64,000 nt of DNA from Pseudarthrobacter sp. NS4 (lineage in GTDB: Bacteria > Actinomycetota > Actinomycetes > Actinomycetales > Micrococcaceae). The position numbers were made by a program, and so were the translations under genes. The stretch spans positions 2,914,001 through 2,978,000 of the forward strand of contig NZ_CP103288.1 of NCBI RefSeq assembly GCF_024758005.1, read 5' to 3'. This document shows, one piece after another, positions 25,021 through 33,079 of this stretch. The stretch's first letter is position 1; every line of letters begins with the position of its first letter. The notes under the pieces are model-generated. The model saw only the letters and a list, made by a program, of their open reading frames with translations, did not search any database and had not been told where the DNA came from.

Positions 25021-25227
25021 TTAGGCGGTGGGGATGGTGAAGGTGTAACCGGCGATTCGTTCGTCGCCGGTGCGTTGGAGTCCGCAGCCGGGGGCGCGGT
25101 GGAATGTAGTGCCGGGGTTACTGGGGACGGCTCCGTTTTCGTGCCGGTGCACGCCGTTGCAGTAGGGGCAGCGGACTTTGATGTATTTGCCGTTGACTTG
25201 CAGGACGCCGGCTGTTGGGGTGGTCAT
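25021..25227 (-). CDS. small zinc-ribbon-like protein, 68 aa
   Basis: 68 residues with CPYC-x2-HRH near residues 20-26 and a further Cys at about 48 (APGCGL), which could form a metal-binding knuckle. Compact gene spacing: three bases after the preceding stop and 11 before the next start. No known family recognised; DNA or protein binding would be a guess. Confidence 0.55.
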   Translation of the reverse strand: MTTPTAGVLQVNGKYIKVRCPYCNGVHRHENGAVPSNPGTTFHRAPGCGLQRTGDERIAGYTFTIPTA

Positions 25228-25230
25228 GGT

Positions 25231-25401
25231 CTATTCCTGTTCGTTGGTTGGTTCGTCGCCTGGCTCGTAGATGGCGAGGCGGCTTTCTGCTTCTATGGCT
25301 CGTGCTTGCCAGTGCCTAAACAGGTCGTGCTCTTCTAGAGCTTTGGCTTTGTAGATTTCGCAGAGGTCTATGAGGTCTTGGCGTGAGAGCGAAGCGCTCA
25401 T
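25231..25401 (-). CDS. small phage-element protein, 56 aa
   Basis: ATG at 25401 overlaps the stop of the replication-type gene by four bases (ATGA), the reason for choosing it over an earlier in-frame ATG. Helical, charged (SRQDLIDLCEIYKAKALEEH). Unknown function. Confidence 0.55.
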   Translation of the reverse strand: MSASLSRQDLIDLCEIYKAKALEEHDLFRHWQARAIEAESRLAIYEPGDEPTNEQE

Positions 25402-26015
25402 GATGCCGCCTGCCCGCTCAACCACGCGCAGTCATCACAGCAATCTCGGCCTGCGTCCAGTGCTCGCTGATTCAACCTCCCGTTGCAGCCAGGAGTTGAG
25501 CAATCAGGGAAAGAACGAAGAGGCCTTGAAGAATGGCTGGGCGCGGGGCGAATTTCTTCTGAAGCTTTTCTTTCTTGAGGAACTGCTTTAGTACTTAGCC
25601 TTTCCTCTGCCTCTGCCTCTTCCTCTTCCTTTCCTTCAACCGTCACGTGACTGTCACGTGACGGTTGGTTATCTACGGGCTTGTCCTGCTCGCGCTTCCT
25701 GCGCTGACGGGTTCGGTCGGCCTCTCTGCGGTTCTCCAAGGCTGCTTCCAACTTCGCCGCGGAGGTCTGGATCTTGAGGAAGTCGCTTATCACCCATCCG
25801 TCAGGGGCGGGCGCCCAGAGGCCTTGCTGCACCAACATGTCTGGCCCTGACTCATCTGCAAAGGGAATGAGGTAGAGGTCTTCTCGGGTCACGGCCCCGT
25901 CTGTCATGTTGGAGACGGCCCACGCGTTAGCCAGGACAAAGAGCCGGAAATGCTCTGGCGGCAGCCTAAGCACCCGCCTGTCGTTCAGGTAGTAAGTGGG
26001 AAACCGTGAATCCAT
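25398..26015 (-). CDS. replication-type phage protein (winged-helix-like N-terminus)
   Basis: 205 residues. Residues 1-80 (RLPPEHFRLFVLANAWAVSN, then TREDLYLI and a GLWAPAPDGWVISDF wing-like end) resemble the N-terminal winged helix of phage replication initiators. Residues 90-150 are strongly charged, including a Glu/Ala run (EGKEEEEAEAEERL). The last 40 residues contain five Cys (CSTPGCNGR, CCDDC) that could bind zinc. The gene contains a 31-bp palindrome next to a homopurine tract, an arrangement reminiscent of origins located inside phage initiator genes. Initiator function is inferred. Confidence 0.5.
   Translation of the reverse strand: MDSRFPTYYLNDRRVLRLPPEHFRLFVLANAWAVSNMTDGAVTREDLYLIPFADESGPDMLVQQGLWAPAPDGWVISDFLKIQTSAAKLEAALENRREADRTRQRRKREQDKPVDNQPSRDSHVTVEGKEEEEAEAEERLSTKAVPQERKASEEIRPAPSHSSRPLRSFPDCSTPGCNGRLNQRALDAGRDCCDDCAWLSGQAAS
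25637..25667. repeat. 31-bp palindrome inside the replication-type gene
   Basis: Perfect 14-bp arms (CAACCGTCACGTGA and its complement) around CTG, each arm containing CACGTG. About 40 bases of almost pure pyrimidine (plus strand) lie directly to its left. Such symmetry inside coding sequence is unusual and is a candidate replication origin or operator. Confidence 0.6.
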
Positions 26016-26372
26016 TTAGACCTCCGGGGCCTCGTGGGCAGCAACGGCTTGCACTGCCGCGGTTAGGTCGGCGGCGAACCGGAGCGCTTCGGCCGGCGAC
26101 AGCACTGCGTAGTCCGGCGCCTCGTGCTCAGCCATCCACACTTCGATGGAGTGCTTTTGAGTCCTGTAGTCCCAGGTCGGCGTGATGATGTAACCGCGGG
26201 CAATCGTCTCGGTTCCGATCCAACGGCTTTCCGACTTGGGGGCCAGAGTGTAGCCGGCGGGTGGCATTGGGATGGGGCCGAGGACCTCCAGCAGCCTCGG
26301 CAGCGTCATACCCAACTCGATGGCCGTTTCCGCGAACTCTCGAAACGTGGCCGGGTACTTGGTAGTGTTCAT
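26016..26372 (-). CDS. hypothetical phage-element protein, 118 aa
   Basis: 118 residues, its stop abutting the next start without a gap (26016/26015). Residues 5-35 are helical; the centre is beta-rich with Trp/Tyr (GYIITPTWDYRTQKHSIEVW), then a helical Ala-rich end. No family recognised. Codon use and tight spacing support a real early gene of the element. Confidence 0.6.
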   Translation of the reverse strand: MNTTKYPATFREFAETAIELGMTLPRLLEVLGPIPMPPAGYTLAPKSESRWIGTETIARGYIITPTWDYRTQKHSIEVWMAEHEAPDYAVLSPAEALRFAADLTAAVQAVAAHEAPEV

Positions 26373-26382
26373 GATGAATCTC

Positions 26383-26625
26383 CTAGGAATTGGTGGGTTC
26401 TGAGACCGTGACGGACTTTGGCGAGGCGTCGCGGTCTTTCTCTGTCTTCAGGGCGACCTTGCAGGCCTTAGCCGGTGTCGTTCCCCGTGCCTCGTCCGTG
26501 GGCTGCCGATATGGGTTCTTAGCGTCTACTACTGCGCTGTTCAGCGGTCCCTCGTGGCTGGTGCCGTTCCAGTAGCCGGATTCCCAGGCTGCGGCGAGGT
26601 CGGCTTCTGAGTAGGTGCGGCCCAT
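26383..26625 (-). CDS. hypothetical phage-element protein, 80 aa
   Basis: 80 residues starting MGRTYSEADLAAAWESGYWNG, overlapping the upstream excisionase-like stop by one base. The N-terminal 25 residues are helical, the rest is polar and probably disordered. No domain recognised. Confidence 0.55.
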   Translation of the reverse strand: MGRTYSEADLAAAWESGYWNGTSHEGPLNSAVVDAKNPYRQPTDEARGTTPAKACKVALKTEKDRDASPKSVTVSEPTNS

Positions 26626-26816
26626 CAGGACGCTTCCTCGAACGCGGCGTTTATGTAGTCCTCAACATCGGAGGCCCTGAACATCCGGCGCCCGCCGATC
26701 TTGGCCGACTTTGGCGCGGTTCCTGCGTGGATCATCCAGCGGAGCTGTGCCTCAGACTTGCGCAGCCGTTCGGCAGTTTCCGCCAGCGTGAGCAGCGTTG
26801 CGATTGCTAGTGCCAT
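26625..26816 (-). CDS. excisionase-like helix-turn-helix protein
   Basis: 63 residues: TLAETAERLRKSEAQLRWMI helix pair, then a short wing and GGRRMFRASDVEDYINAAF, the standard HTH_17 excisionase layout. It is the first gene of the leftward operon, divergent from the repressor and close to the integrase, where a recombination directionality factor is expected. Confidence 0.7.
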   Translation of the reverse strand: MALAIATLLTLAETAERLRKSEAQLRWMIHAGTAPKSAKIGGRRMFRASDVEDYINAAFEEAS

Positions 26817-26912
26817 GACGTTCCTATTCTCTCAGGGACTTCTGCTGTAGTCCGGACATGAATAGCATGGCTGGTGATTGGGGGTGGTGTCAAGCTCTTG
26901 GGGAATGTAGTC

Positions 26913-26931
26913 TTATTCGCATGGAGAATAA
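26913..26931. promoter_or_regulatory. candidate operator over the repressor start
   Basis: TTATTC-N7-GAATAA is a perfect inverted repeat that covers the repressor ATG at 26921 and is nested in a wider one (AGCTCTT at 26893, AAGAGCT at 26931). No ribosome-binding sequence precedes the ATG; TAGTCT about 8 bases before it could be a -10 box, so the repressor mRNA may be leaderless. Confidence 0.35.
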
Positions 26932-27430
26932 AGAGCTCAGTGTCGGCGACGTGGCCAGACGCACCTTTGGTGAATCAGTGAGAAAGTACCGCTTGGCAAA
27001 CGAGTGGACGCAGGACACCCTTGCGCGGAACGTCACGAAAAATGGCGTCAATGCTACTCAGACAATGATTGCGAAGATTGAGCGGGGCGACCGGCCCACT
27101 TCCATCAGTGAGGCAGCCGTGATCGCCGCTACTTTTGGCATCCCCGTGCAGGCTCTCTTGCCGCTCGATAGAGAATCTGCCACTCAGTCCCAGCTAGGCG
27201 TCCTTCTATCGAACTTCAATAGCCAACTTGCGCGGCTTGCGATGTTCAGGGCCCAGGCGCTGAACATGGAGGATGCTCTGGAGGACACCCTCAATGAGTG
27301 GGATGAATACGTAAGGGACTTGACGCCATCAGAGCGGGATCATCTTGCGGCGGTAGATATTGATGCCCGCCCCAGCTCCGAGAACGGAATGAGGGATAAG
27401 CTTCGTGGCGAGCATTCAAAAGCGAGATAA
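26921..27430 (+). CDS. XRE-family phage repressor-like regulator
   Basis: 169 residues from the ATG at 26921. Residues 12-75 form a lambda-repressor-type helix-turn-helix (VRKYRLANEWTQDTLARNV and TQTMIAKIERGDRPTSISE), followed by a helical C-terminal region without a LexA-type peptidase. It probably controls the divergent early operon. It overlaps the integrase start by 26 bases, so the two are co-transcribed. The lack of a protease domain suggests induction is not by classical RecA-stimulated self-cleavage. Confidence 0.75.
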   Translation: MENKELSVGDVARRTFGESVRKYRLANEWTQDTLARNVTKNGVNATQTMIAKIERGDRPTSISEAAVIAATFGIPVQALLPLDRESATQSQLGVLLSNFNSQLARLAMFRAQALNMEDALEDTLNEWDEYVRDLTPSERDHLAAVDIDARPSSENGMRDKLRGEHSKAR

Positions 27431-28505
27431 CGGCTCTTGGCGCGCACGGTACCGCGACGACGCGGGCAAGGAGCACGCCAGGCACTTCCCCCGGAAGATA
27501 GACGCTCAGCGGTGGCTTGATGAGGTCACAACTTCTGTCGTTACCGGCTCTTATGTGGATCCGAAGTCTGGCAAGGTAACGCTCAACTCATTCTTTGCGG
27601 ACTGGTCACAGCGACAGATCTGGGCAGCCGGCACGGCTAAGGCCATGAGCTTGGCCGTGCGCTCGTGCACGTTCGGTGACGTGGAGTTCCGCAACCTCAA
27701 GCGCTCCCACGTTGAGGCGTGGGTAAAAAAGATGACCGTTGACGGCTTGGCGCCAGGAACGGTGAAGACCCGATACAACAACGTCCGCTCAGTGCTGCGC
27801 GGAGCCAGGAATGACAGGATGCTTGCCACGGATCCGGCGGACGGCGTTGCGCTGCCCCGCGGCCGGAAGGCTGAGCACGCAATGGCTATCCCTTCCCCAG
27901 AGGACGTGGGCAAGCTGTTGGCCGCTGCTGAGGTTCAGTTTCGCCCGTTCGTGGCTATGTGCGCTTTCGCTGGGCTGCGGCTCGGTGAGGCTGCGGCGGT
28001 GCAACTCACTGACATTGACTTCCTGCGACGCACTCTGAAGGTTCAGCGGCAGATACAGCGGGCAGGCAAGGGGGAAGTTGCCATCACTCCCCCGAAGTAC
28101 GGTTCAGAGAGGCTTGTGCACATCCCTGACGGGCTGGTGCAGATCCTCGCCCAACACGTCGAGCACATAGGCGTGCATAGCGTCCATCAATGGCTGTTCA
28201 TCGGTGATGGCGGGCTGCCTCCGCACCAGAACACGACGGGCTACTGGTGGCGGAAGACAGTGAAGGCTGCGGGGCTCTCAGACGTGCGCTTGCATGACCT
28301 CCGGCACTTCTACGCCTCGGGGCTAATTGCGGCCGGCTGTGACGTTGTGACGGTCCAGAGAGCGCTAGGTCATGCCAAGGCAACCACGACGCTGAACACG
28401 TATTCGCACTTGTGGCCGACAGCAGAAGACCGCACAAGGTCAGCAGCCGGAGCCATGATGGAAGAAGCTCTCCGGATTCCTGCGGACTCTGTGCGGACTG
28501 GCTGA
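27405..28505 (+). CDS. tyrosine recombinase integrase
   Basis: 366 residues from GTG. An arm-type N-terminus (RDNGSWRARYRDDAGKEHAR), a core-binding domain (about 60-140) and a catalytic domain follow. Catalytic residues are present in order: Arg192 (AGLRLGE), His297 and Arg300 (HDLRH), His323 (ALGHA) and Tyr333 (NTYSHL). It is oriented towards the attachment site, which begins 38 bases after its stop, the usual geometry. It probably catalyses insertion into the ychF 3' end. Confidence 0.95.
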   Translation: MASIQKRDNGSWRARYRDDAGKEHARHFPRKIDAQRWLDEVTTSVVTGSYVDPKSGKVTLNSFFADWSQRQIWAAGTAKAMSLAVRSCTFGDVEFRNLKRSHVEAWVKKMTVDGLAPGTVKTRYNNVRSVLRGARNDRMLATDPADGVALPRGRKAEHAMAIPSPEDVGKLLAAAEVQFRPFVAMCAFAGLRLGEAAAVQLTDIDFLRRTLKVQRQIQRAGKGEVAITPPKYGSERLVHIPDGLVQILAQHVEHIGVHSVHQWLFIGDGGLPPHQNTTGYWWRKTVKAAGLSDVRLHDLRHFYASGLIAAGCDVVTVQRALGHAKATTTLNTYSHLWPTAEDRTRSAAGAMMEEALRIPADSVRTG

Positions 28506-28542
28506 ACCTAAACCCACTGTTTACGGGGGAAAAAGGGCCTAA

Positions 28543-29628
28543 CTAGACGTTGAAGCGGAACTCCACCACGTCGCCGTCCGCCATGACGTATTCCTTACCC
28601 TCAATCCGAACTTTACCGCGGGACTTGGCTTCAGCCATGGAACCGGCATCGACGAGATCGTCAAATGACACCACCTCGGCCTTGATGAAGCCGCGCTGGA
28701 AGTCCGAGTGGATGACTCCGGCGGCCTGGGGAGCTGTGTCACCCCGGTGGATGGTCCACGCGCGGGCTTCCTTGGGCCCTGCGGTGAGGTATGTCTGCAG
28801 GCCGAGGGTGTGGAAGCCCACGCGGGCCAGCTGGTCCAGCCCGGACTCGTCCTGTCCGTTCATCTCCAGCATCTCGCGGGCTTCTTCCTCGTCCAGTTCC
28901 ACGAGGTCGGATTCGAGCTTGGCGTCGAGGAAGATGCAGTCCGCCGGGGCAACCATGGCCCGCAGTTCTTCCTGCTTTTCTGGGCTGCCCAGGATTGCTT
29001 CGTCCGCGTTGAACACGTAGATGAAGGGCTTGGCCGTGAGCAGGCTGAGCTCCTTGAGGTGCTCCATCTCCAGCTTGTCGCCCTTGATGGAGGAGTAGAT
29101 GGTGTCACCGCGTTCCAGCACCGCCTGGGCAGCCTTGATGGCTGCAAGCTCGGCGGCCTCCCGCTTCTTGATCTTGACCTCTTTTTCGATCCGGGGAATG
29201 GCCTTTTCGATGGTCTGCAGGTCGGCGAGGATCAGCTCGGTGTTGATGGTTTCCATGTCCGAGCGGGGGTCGACCTTGCCGTCAACGTGGATGACGTCGG
29301 GGTCATCGAACACGCGCACCACTTCGGCGATGGCTTCGGCTTCCCGGATATTGGCCAGGAACTGGTTGCCCAGCCCTTCCCCTTCCGATGCGCCCTTGAC
29401 GATGCCGGCGATGTCCACGAAGGAGACAGCGGCCGGCAGCACCCGCTGCGACCCGAAGATTCCGGCCAGCTTGTCCAGCCGGGGGTCGGGCAGGTTCACG
29501 ACGCCGACGTTCGGTTCGATGGTGGCGAACGGATAGTTCGCTGCCAGGACCTGGTTGCGGGTGAGCGCGTTGAAGAGAGTTGATTTGCCGACGTTGGGCA
29601 GTCCGACGATGCCAATAGTAAGAGCCAC
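28543..29628 (-). CDS. ychF: ribosome-binding ATPase YchF (Obg family)
   Basis: 361 residues from the GTG at 29628 ([16 protein letters not shown]), preferred over an ATG two codons earlier by comparison with the family N-terminus. The P-loop GLPNVGKST is at residues 9-17; the NxxE change that makes YchF an ATPase is part of the family (NADEAI in the G4 position). A coiled-coil insertion and a C-terminal TGS domain follow, ending FRFNV as in YchF generally. The 3' end is the attachment site of the element on its left, and the coding sequence is restored intact at the junction. Confidence 0.95.
   Translation of the reverse strand: MALTIGIVGLPNVGKSTLFNALTRNQVLAANYPFATIEPNVGVVNLPDPRLDKLAGIFGSQRVLPAAVSFVDIAGIVKGASEGEGLGNQFLANIREAEAIAEVVRVFDDPDVIHVDGKVDPRSDMETINTELILADLQTIEKAIPRIEKEVKIKKREAAELAAIKAAQAVLERGDTIYSSIKGDKLEMEHLKELSLLTAKPFIYVFNADEAILGSPEKQEELRAMVAPADCIFLDAKLESDLVELDEEEAREMLEMNGQDESGLDQLARVGFHTLGLQTYLTAGPKEARAWTIHRGDTAPQAAGVIHSDFQRGFIKAEVVSFDDLVDAGSMAEAKSRGKVRIEGKEYVMADGDVVEFRFNV
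28544..28561. repeat. right attachment site (attR core)
   Basis: Second copy of TAGACGTTGAAGCGGAAC; on the minus strand it encodes the last codons of ychF (FRFNV). The C at 28543 completes the TAG stop and comes from the element. Confidence 0.88.
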
Positions 29629-29718
29629 GAGCATTGATTCTACCCGCAGGGCGTCCCCGCCCAGTAACGGCCGATGTCATTGCCTCCGATTGTCAGAGCC
29701 CCGTGCAACAGTGAGGGC

Positions 29719-30945
29719 ATGGATGTTTTTGCGTTGATTCTGGCCTTGTTCATGCTGCTGCTTGGTGCCCTCGCAGGTGCTGCCGCCACCTATTTTGCGT
29801 TGCGGAAGAACTCGCATGCCCTGGAATCGGATTTCGACGCGGTCTCGTCCCGGCTTTCGGAGGTCAGCGCACAGTTCGCGGCAGCCGACGCCGAGCGGCG
29901 GCTTCTGACGGCACAGAACCGGGAGTTGGGCGAGGCCCGGACGCAGGACGGCAGCGTGCTCCGTGCACTGGCACCAGTGGCGGAGAAGCTCACGGCCGTC
30001 CAGCAGCAGGTGGCGCTGCTGGAGCGCGACCGGGTGGAACAGTACGGCCAGCTCGCGCAGCAGCTTCAGGAAGCCAGGCTCTCGGATGAACAGCTGATCC
30101 GGTCCACGCACGCATTGGAATCGGCCCTGCGGTCCAACAGTGCTCGTGGCCAGTGGGGCGAAGTACAGCTGCGGCGGGTGGTGGAGGCCTCCGGGATGCT
30201 GCGCCACGTCGATTTTGTGGAGCAGGTGCACAGTGCCGGCGGTGAATCTGCAGTCCGTCCCGACCTTGTGGTGCAGCTGCCCGGCGAAAAGCAGCTGGTG
30301 GTGGATGCCAAGGTTCCGTTGTCGTCCTACCTGGAAGCCCAGGAACTGGGAGCGGAAGATCCCCGGCGCGCGCAGCAGGGGATCTTGACAGCAACTGACC
30401 GCCGCACCCAGCAGTCCCTGTTGGCTGCGCACGCCAAGGCCCTCCGTGCGCATGTGGACTCGCTCAGCAATAAGAAGTACTGGGACATCCCCGGCAATTC
30501 CCCGGAACTGGTGATCTGCTTCATCCCGGCCGAGTCCATCCTTGCCGCCGCGCTGACGGCCGATGCGGAGCTCCTGGACCACGCCTTGTCCAGGAACGTG
30601 GTCCTGGCATCCCCCAGCACGTTGTTGGCCGTACTGAAGTCGGTCGCCTTTACCTGGCGGCAGGATGTGCTGACGGACAGCGCGCGGGAACTGTTCGATC
30701 TGGCGAGGCAGCTCTATGACCGGATGGGAACGCTGGGGGAAAACGTCAGCAAGCTGGGGTCCTCGCTGAAGTCCTCGGTGGACCGTTACAACTCCATGGT
30801 GGGCACGCTGGAAGCCCGGGTCCTGCCCACGGCCCGCAAGCTCAACAGTCTGGATGAGTCAGGTTTGGTCGCTCCGCCGGCAGTGGAGGTCACGCCGCGC
30901 GCCCTGGCCGCTCCGGAACTCCAGCAGGATGAGGCTGCCGCCTAG
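29719..30945 (+). CDS. rmuC: DNA recombination protein RmuC
   Basis: 408 residues from the ATG at 29719, with GTGAGGG just upstream. One N-terminal membrane segment (FALILALFMLLLGALAGAAA), a coiled coil (about 30-120) and the RmuC nuclease-like domain (ARGQWGEVQLRRVVEASGML, then RPDLVVQLPGEKQLVVDAKVP) in order. RmuC limits rearrangements at inverted repeats; its catalytic role is still inferred in the literature. Divergent from ychF, convergent with ispH. Confidence 0.92.
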   Translation: MDVFALILALFMLLLGALAGAAATYFALRKNSHALESDFDAVSSRLSEVSAQFAAADAERRLLTAQNRELGEARTQDGSVLRALAPVAEKLTAVQQQVALLERDRVEQYGQLAQQLQEARLSDEQLIRSTHALESALRSNSARGQWGEVQLRRVVEASGMLRHVDFVEQVHSAGGESAVRPDLVVQLPGEKQLVVDAKVPLSSYLEAQELGAEDPRRAQQGILTATDRRTQQSLLAAHAKALRAHVDSLSNKKYWDIPGNSPELVICFIPAESILAAALTADAELLDHALSRNVVLASPSTLLAVLKSVAFTWRQDVLTDSARELFDLARQLYDRMGTLGENVSKLGSSLKSSVDRYNSMVGTLEARVLPTARKLNSLDESGLVAPPAVEVTPRALAAPELQQDEAAA

Positions 30946-30976
30946 GACGGACGCCGCTGCCGGGAACGGAACGATG

Positions 30977-32056
30977 TCAGCTGCGCGGCCTGCGCCCGCC
31001 CAGCGCGCGGCTGACATCGCCGGCCTGCTTCAGGGTTGCGCGGAGCTCCTTGGGCAGCGAGAAGAGGAGGTCTTCCTCAGCCGTGACCACTTCCTCCACC
31101 GTGCCGTAGCCGTAGTCGGCGAGCAGGCGCAGCACGTCCTGCACCAGCACCTCAGGCACTGATGCCCCGGAGGTCACGCCCACGGTGGCCACGCCTTCAA
31201 ACCAGGCCTCGTCCACCTCGTTGGCGAAGTCCACCCGGTAGGAGGCTTTCGCGCCGTATTCCAAGGCCACTTCCACCAGCCTGACCGAGTTGGAGGAGTT
31301 GGCCGAGCCAACCACGATCACCAGGTCTGCCTGGGGTGAAATCTTCTTGATGGCTACCTGCCGGTTGGTGGTGGCGTAGCAGATGTCATCACTGGGCGGA
31401 TCCTGGAGGGTGGGGAACCGCTCCTTGAGCAGCCGCACCGTCTCCATGGTCTCGTCCACGCTCAGGGTGGTCTGCGAAAGCCAGATCACCTTCTCGGGAT
31501 CACGGACGGTGACTTTATCCACCTCGTGGGGGCCGTTGATGATCTGGATATGCTCCGGCGCTTCGCCGGCAGTCCCTTCGACTTCCTCGTGCCCGTCATG
31601 GCCGATGAGGAGGATGTCGAAATCGTCCTTGGCAAACCGGACGGCTTCCTTATGGACCTTGGTGACCAGGGGGCAGGTGGCATCGATGGTGCGCAGTCCG
31701 CGCTCCTCGGCTGACTCGACGACAGCCGGTGAAACCCCGTGCGCGGAAAAGATGACCAGGGCACCCTCAGGCACCTCATCGGTTTCGTCCACAAAGATGG
31801 CGCCCTTTTCCTCCAGGGAAGTCACCACGTGGACGTTGTGCACAATCTGCTTCCGCACGTAGACGGGAGGCCCGTAATGTTCCAGGGCCTTCTCAACGGC
31901 GATCACTGCGCGGTCGACACCGGCGCAGTATCCGCGCGGTGCGGCCAGCAACACTTTCTTGGTCCCCGCGACGGGGGCGGCAGCTGCTACTTCCTCCGGG
32001 GAGCGGCGCCTACGCGGGATGGTTGGCATCGAAAGGGAAACAGCGGAGGAGGTCAT
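30977..32056 (-). CDS. ispH: 4-hydroxy-3-methylbut-2-enyl diphosphate reductase
   Basis: 359 residues. IspH reduces HMBPP to IPP and DMAPP, the last step of the MEP isoprenoid pathway, using a [4Fe-4S] cluster. The three cluster cysteines are Cys44 ([12 protein letters not shown]), Cys128 ([12 protein letters not shown]) and Cys226 ([11 protein letters not shown]); HNVHV and FSAHGV supply the substrate histidines. The N-terminal 30 residues are a low-conservation extension, so a start at the ATG of residue 10 is possible. It is convergent with rmuC. Confidence 0.95.
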   Translation of the reverse strand: MTSSAVSLSMPTIPRRRRSPEEVAAAAPVAGTKKVLLAAPRGYCAGVDRAVIAVEKALEHYGPPVYVRKQIVHNVHVVTSLEEKGAIFVDETDEVPEGALVIFSAHGVSPAVVESAEERGLRTIDATCPLVTKVHKEAVRFAKDDFDILLIGHDGHEEVEGTAGEAPEHIQIINGPHEVDKVTVRDPEKVIWLSQTTLSVDETMETVRLLKERFPTLQDPPSDDICYATTNRQVAIKKISPQADLVIVVGSANSSNSVRLVEVALEYGAKASYRVDFANEVDEAWFEGVATVGVTSGASVPEVLVQDVLRLLADYGYGTVEEVVTAEEDLLFSLPKELRATLKQAGDVSRALGGRRPRS

Positions 32057-32065
32057 TTCTCCATG

Positions 32066-32917
32066 CTACCGGGTTGCCCGCCAACGCTTTCGCGATGCGA
32101 TTCCCGCCACAGTGCCCAGGAGCAGCAGCACCCCGCCGGTGATGGCTGTGGCCGCAGTCCAACCCAGGAAGTCCGCATTGGCCGATGCGACGAATCCGTC
32201 ACGGAACATGTTGGCAACCTCGTTTCCGGTGTCCGTTGCCAGTGCCCGGGCCGAACCCAGCTGTGCGCCCAGCGCCAGGAGACCGGCAAGCAGCAGCCCT
32301 CCAAGACCGGCGCCCACCAGCACGGTCCACCGGCGGCGGGCCGCTACCAAGGCAAGGAGGAAGGCGATCGCGGCACCTGCAGCAAACACGTATCCCAACG
32401 GGGCATAGGTGGCCAACCGTTCTGCCCACTCCCTGTGTTCGGGCTGGCCTACATTGATCAGAGTCTCTGCCGGCGGGTCCAGTGGAAGCCGCGTGGCACG
32501 GGAAATCTCCTCCGCACCCAGCGCTACCAAGGGTGCAACATCAAGGGTCAGGGAGGTCACCCCGCCGGACGCCCCGGGCTCTTCCGGGCCGTCCGGAACG
32601 CTGAGGCGATGGCTTTTACGCAGCGTTTCCTCCCAGGCAGCCGGGTAGCCGGGAAGCCCTGTCAGAGATCTCGCGGCGTCCTCAAGCACTGGCTGGACCA
32701 GGTCGGCGAGGAACCCCGGAACAGCGCTGGTGTCGATGGTCCCCACAGCAGCCACAGCCAACTGTTGCTGGAATTCGGTGTTCTTCCCCAGCGGGGCTGC
32801 CAAACCCACGAAGCCGTCCTCCTGGACGATGTTGCGGTCCAGCCAGATGGCCGGAACCGCCACGGCCGCAAGCAGGACACCCAACACGGTGGCGACGGCA
32901 GAAACGATAGTGCGCAC
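32066..32917 (-). CDS. conserved membrane protein of unknown function
   Basis: 283 residues from GTG. One N-terminal membrane segment, an external domain of about 140 residues, then three membrane segments (about 170-190, 198-218 and 250-272) and a basic tail. The external domain has no recognised catalytic motif. Its stop lies nine bases before the ispH start, so it may be co-transcribed with ispH. Common as a hypothetical membrane protein in related actinobacteria; function unknown. Confidence 0.7.
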   Translation of the reverse strand: MRTIVSAVATVLGVLLAAVAVPAIWLDRNIVQEDGFVGLAAPLGKNTEFQQQLAVAAVGTIDTSAVPGFLADLVQPVLEDAARSLTGLPGYPAAWEETLRKSHRLSVPDGPEEPGASGGVTSLTLDVAPLVALGAEEISRATRLPLDPPAETLINVGQPEHREWAERLATYAPLGYVFAAGAAIAFLLALVAARRRWTVLVGAGLGGLLLAGLLALGAQLGSARALATDTGNEVANMFRDGFVASANADFLGWTAATAITGGVLLLLGTVAGIASRKRWRATR

Positions 32918-33079
32918 AGCAGGTCCTTCAGGTTGATGGCGGTAGACCCATCCTAGATAAGGAACCTGGCCGGATTCTGTCAGCCCCGCATGCTACAGCT
33001 TATGGATAAGGTTGAATAACCGCCGCACAACAGACGAAGGACCCCATGCCCGCAGCTCAAGCCCCGCAAGGGTGTTCAC

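Larger units (their letters stand above)
18360..28561. mobile_element. integrated phage-like element at the 3' end of ychF (10.2 kb)
   Basis: Bounded by identical 18-bp repeats at 18360-18377 and 28544-28561. Inside, an integrase and a repressor point right at the right end, and about 15 genes run left from a divergent control region: excisionase-like, replication-type, unknowns, small-terminase-like, HNH, a small tail-region protein, tape measure and an Asp-box tail protein. No large terminase, portal, protease, capsid, major tail protein, lysin or holin gene is visible. It is either a phage remnant after deletion or a satellite-type element. Confidence 0.88.

Noticed and set aside
31739..32956. 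Plus-strand frame across ispH and the membrane protein gene
   Set aside because: Runs across two oppositely oriented genes, one with all three cluster cysteines; low-complexity translation.
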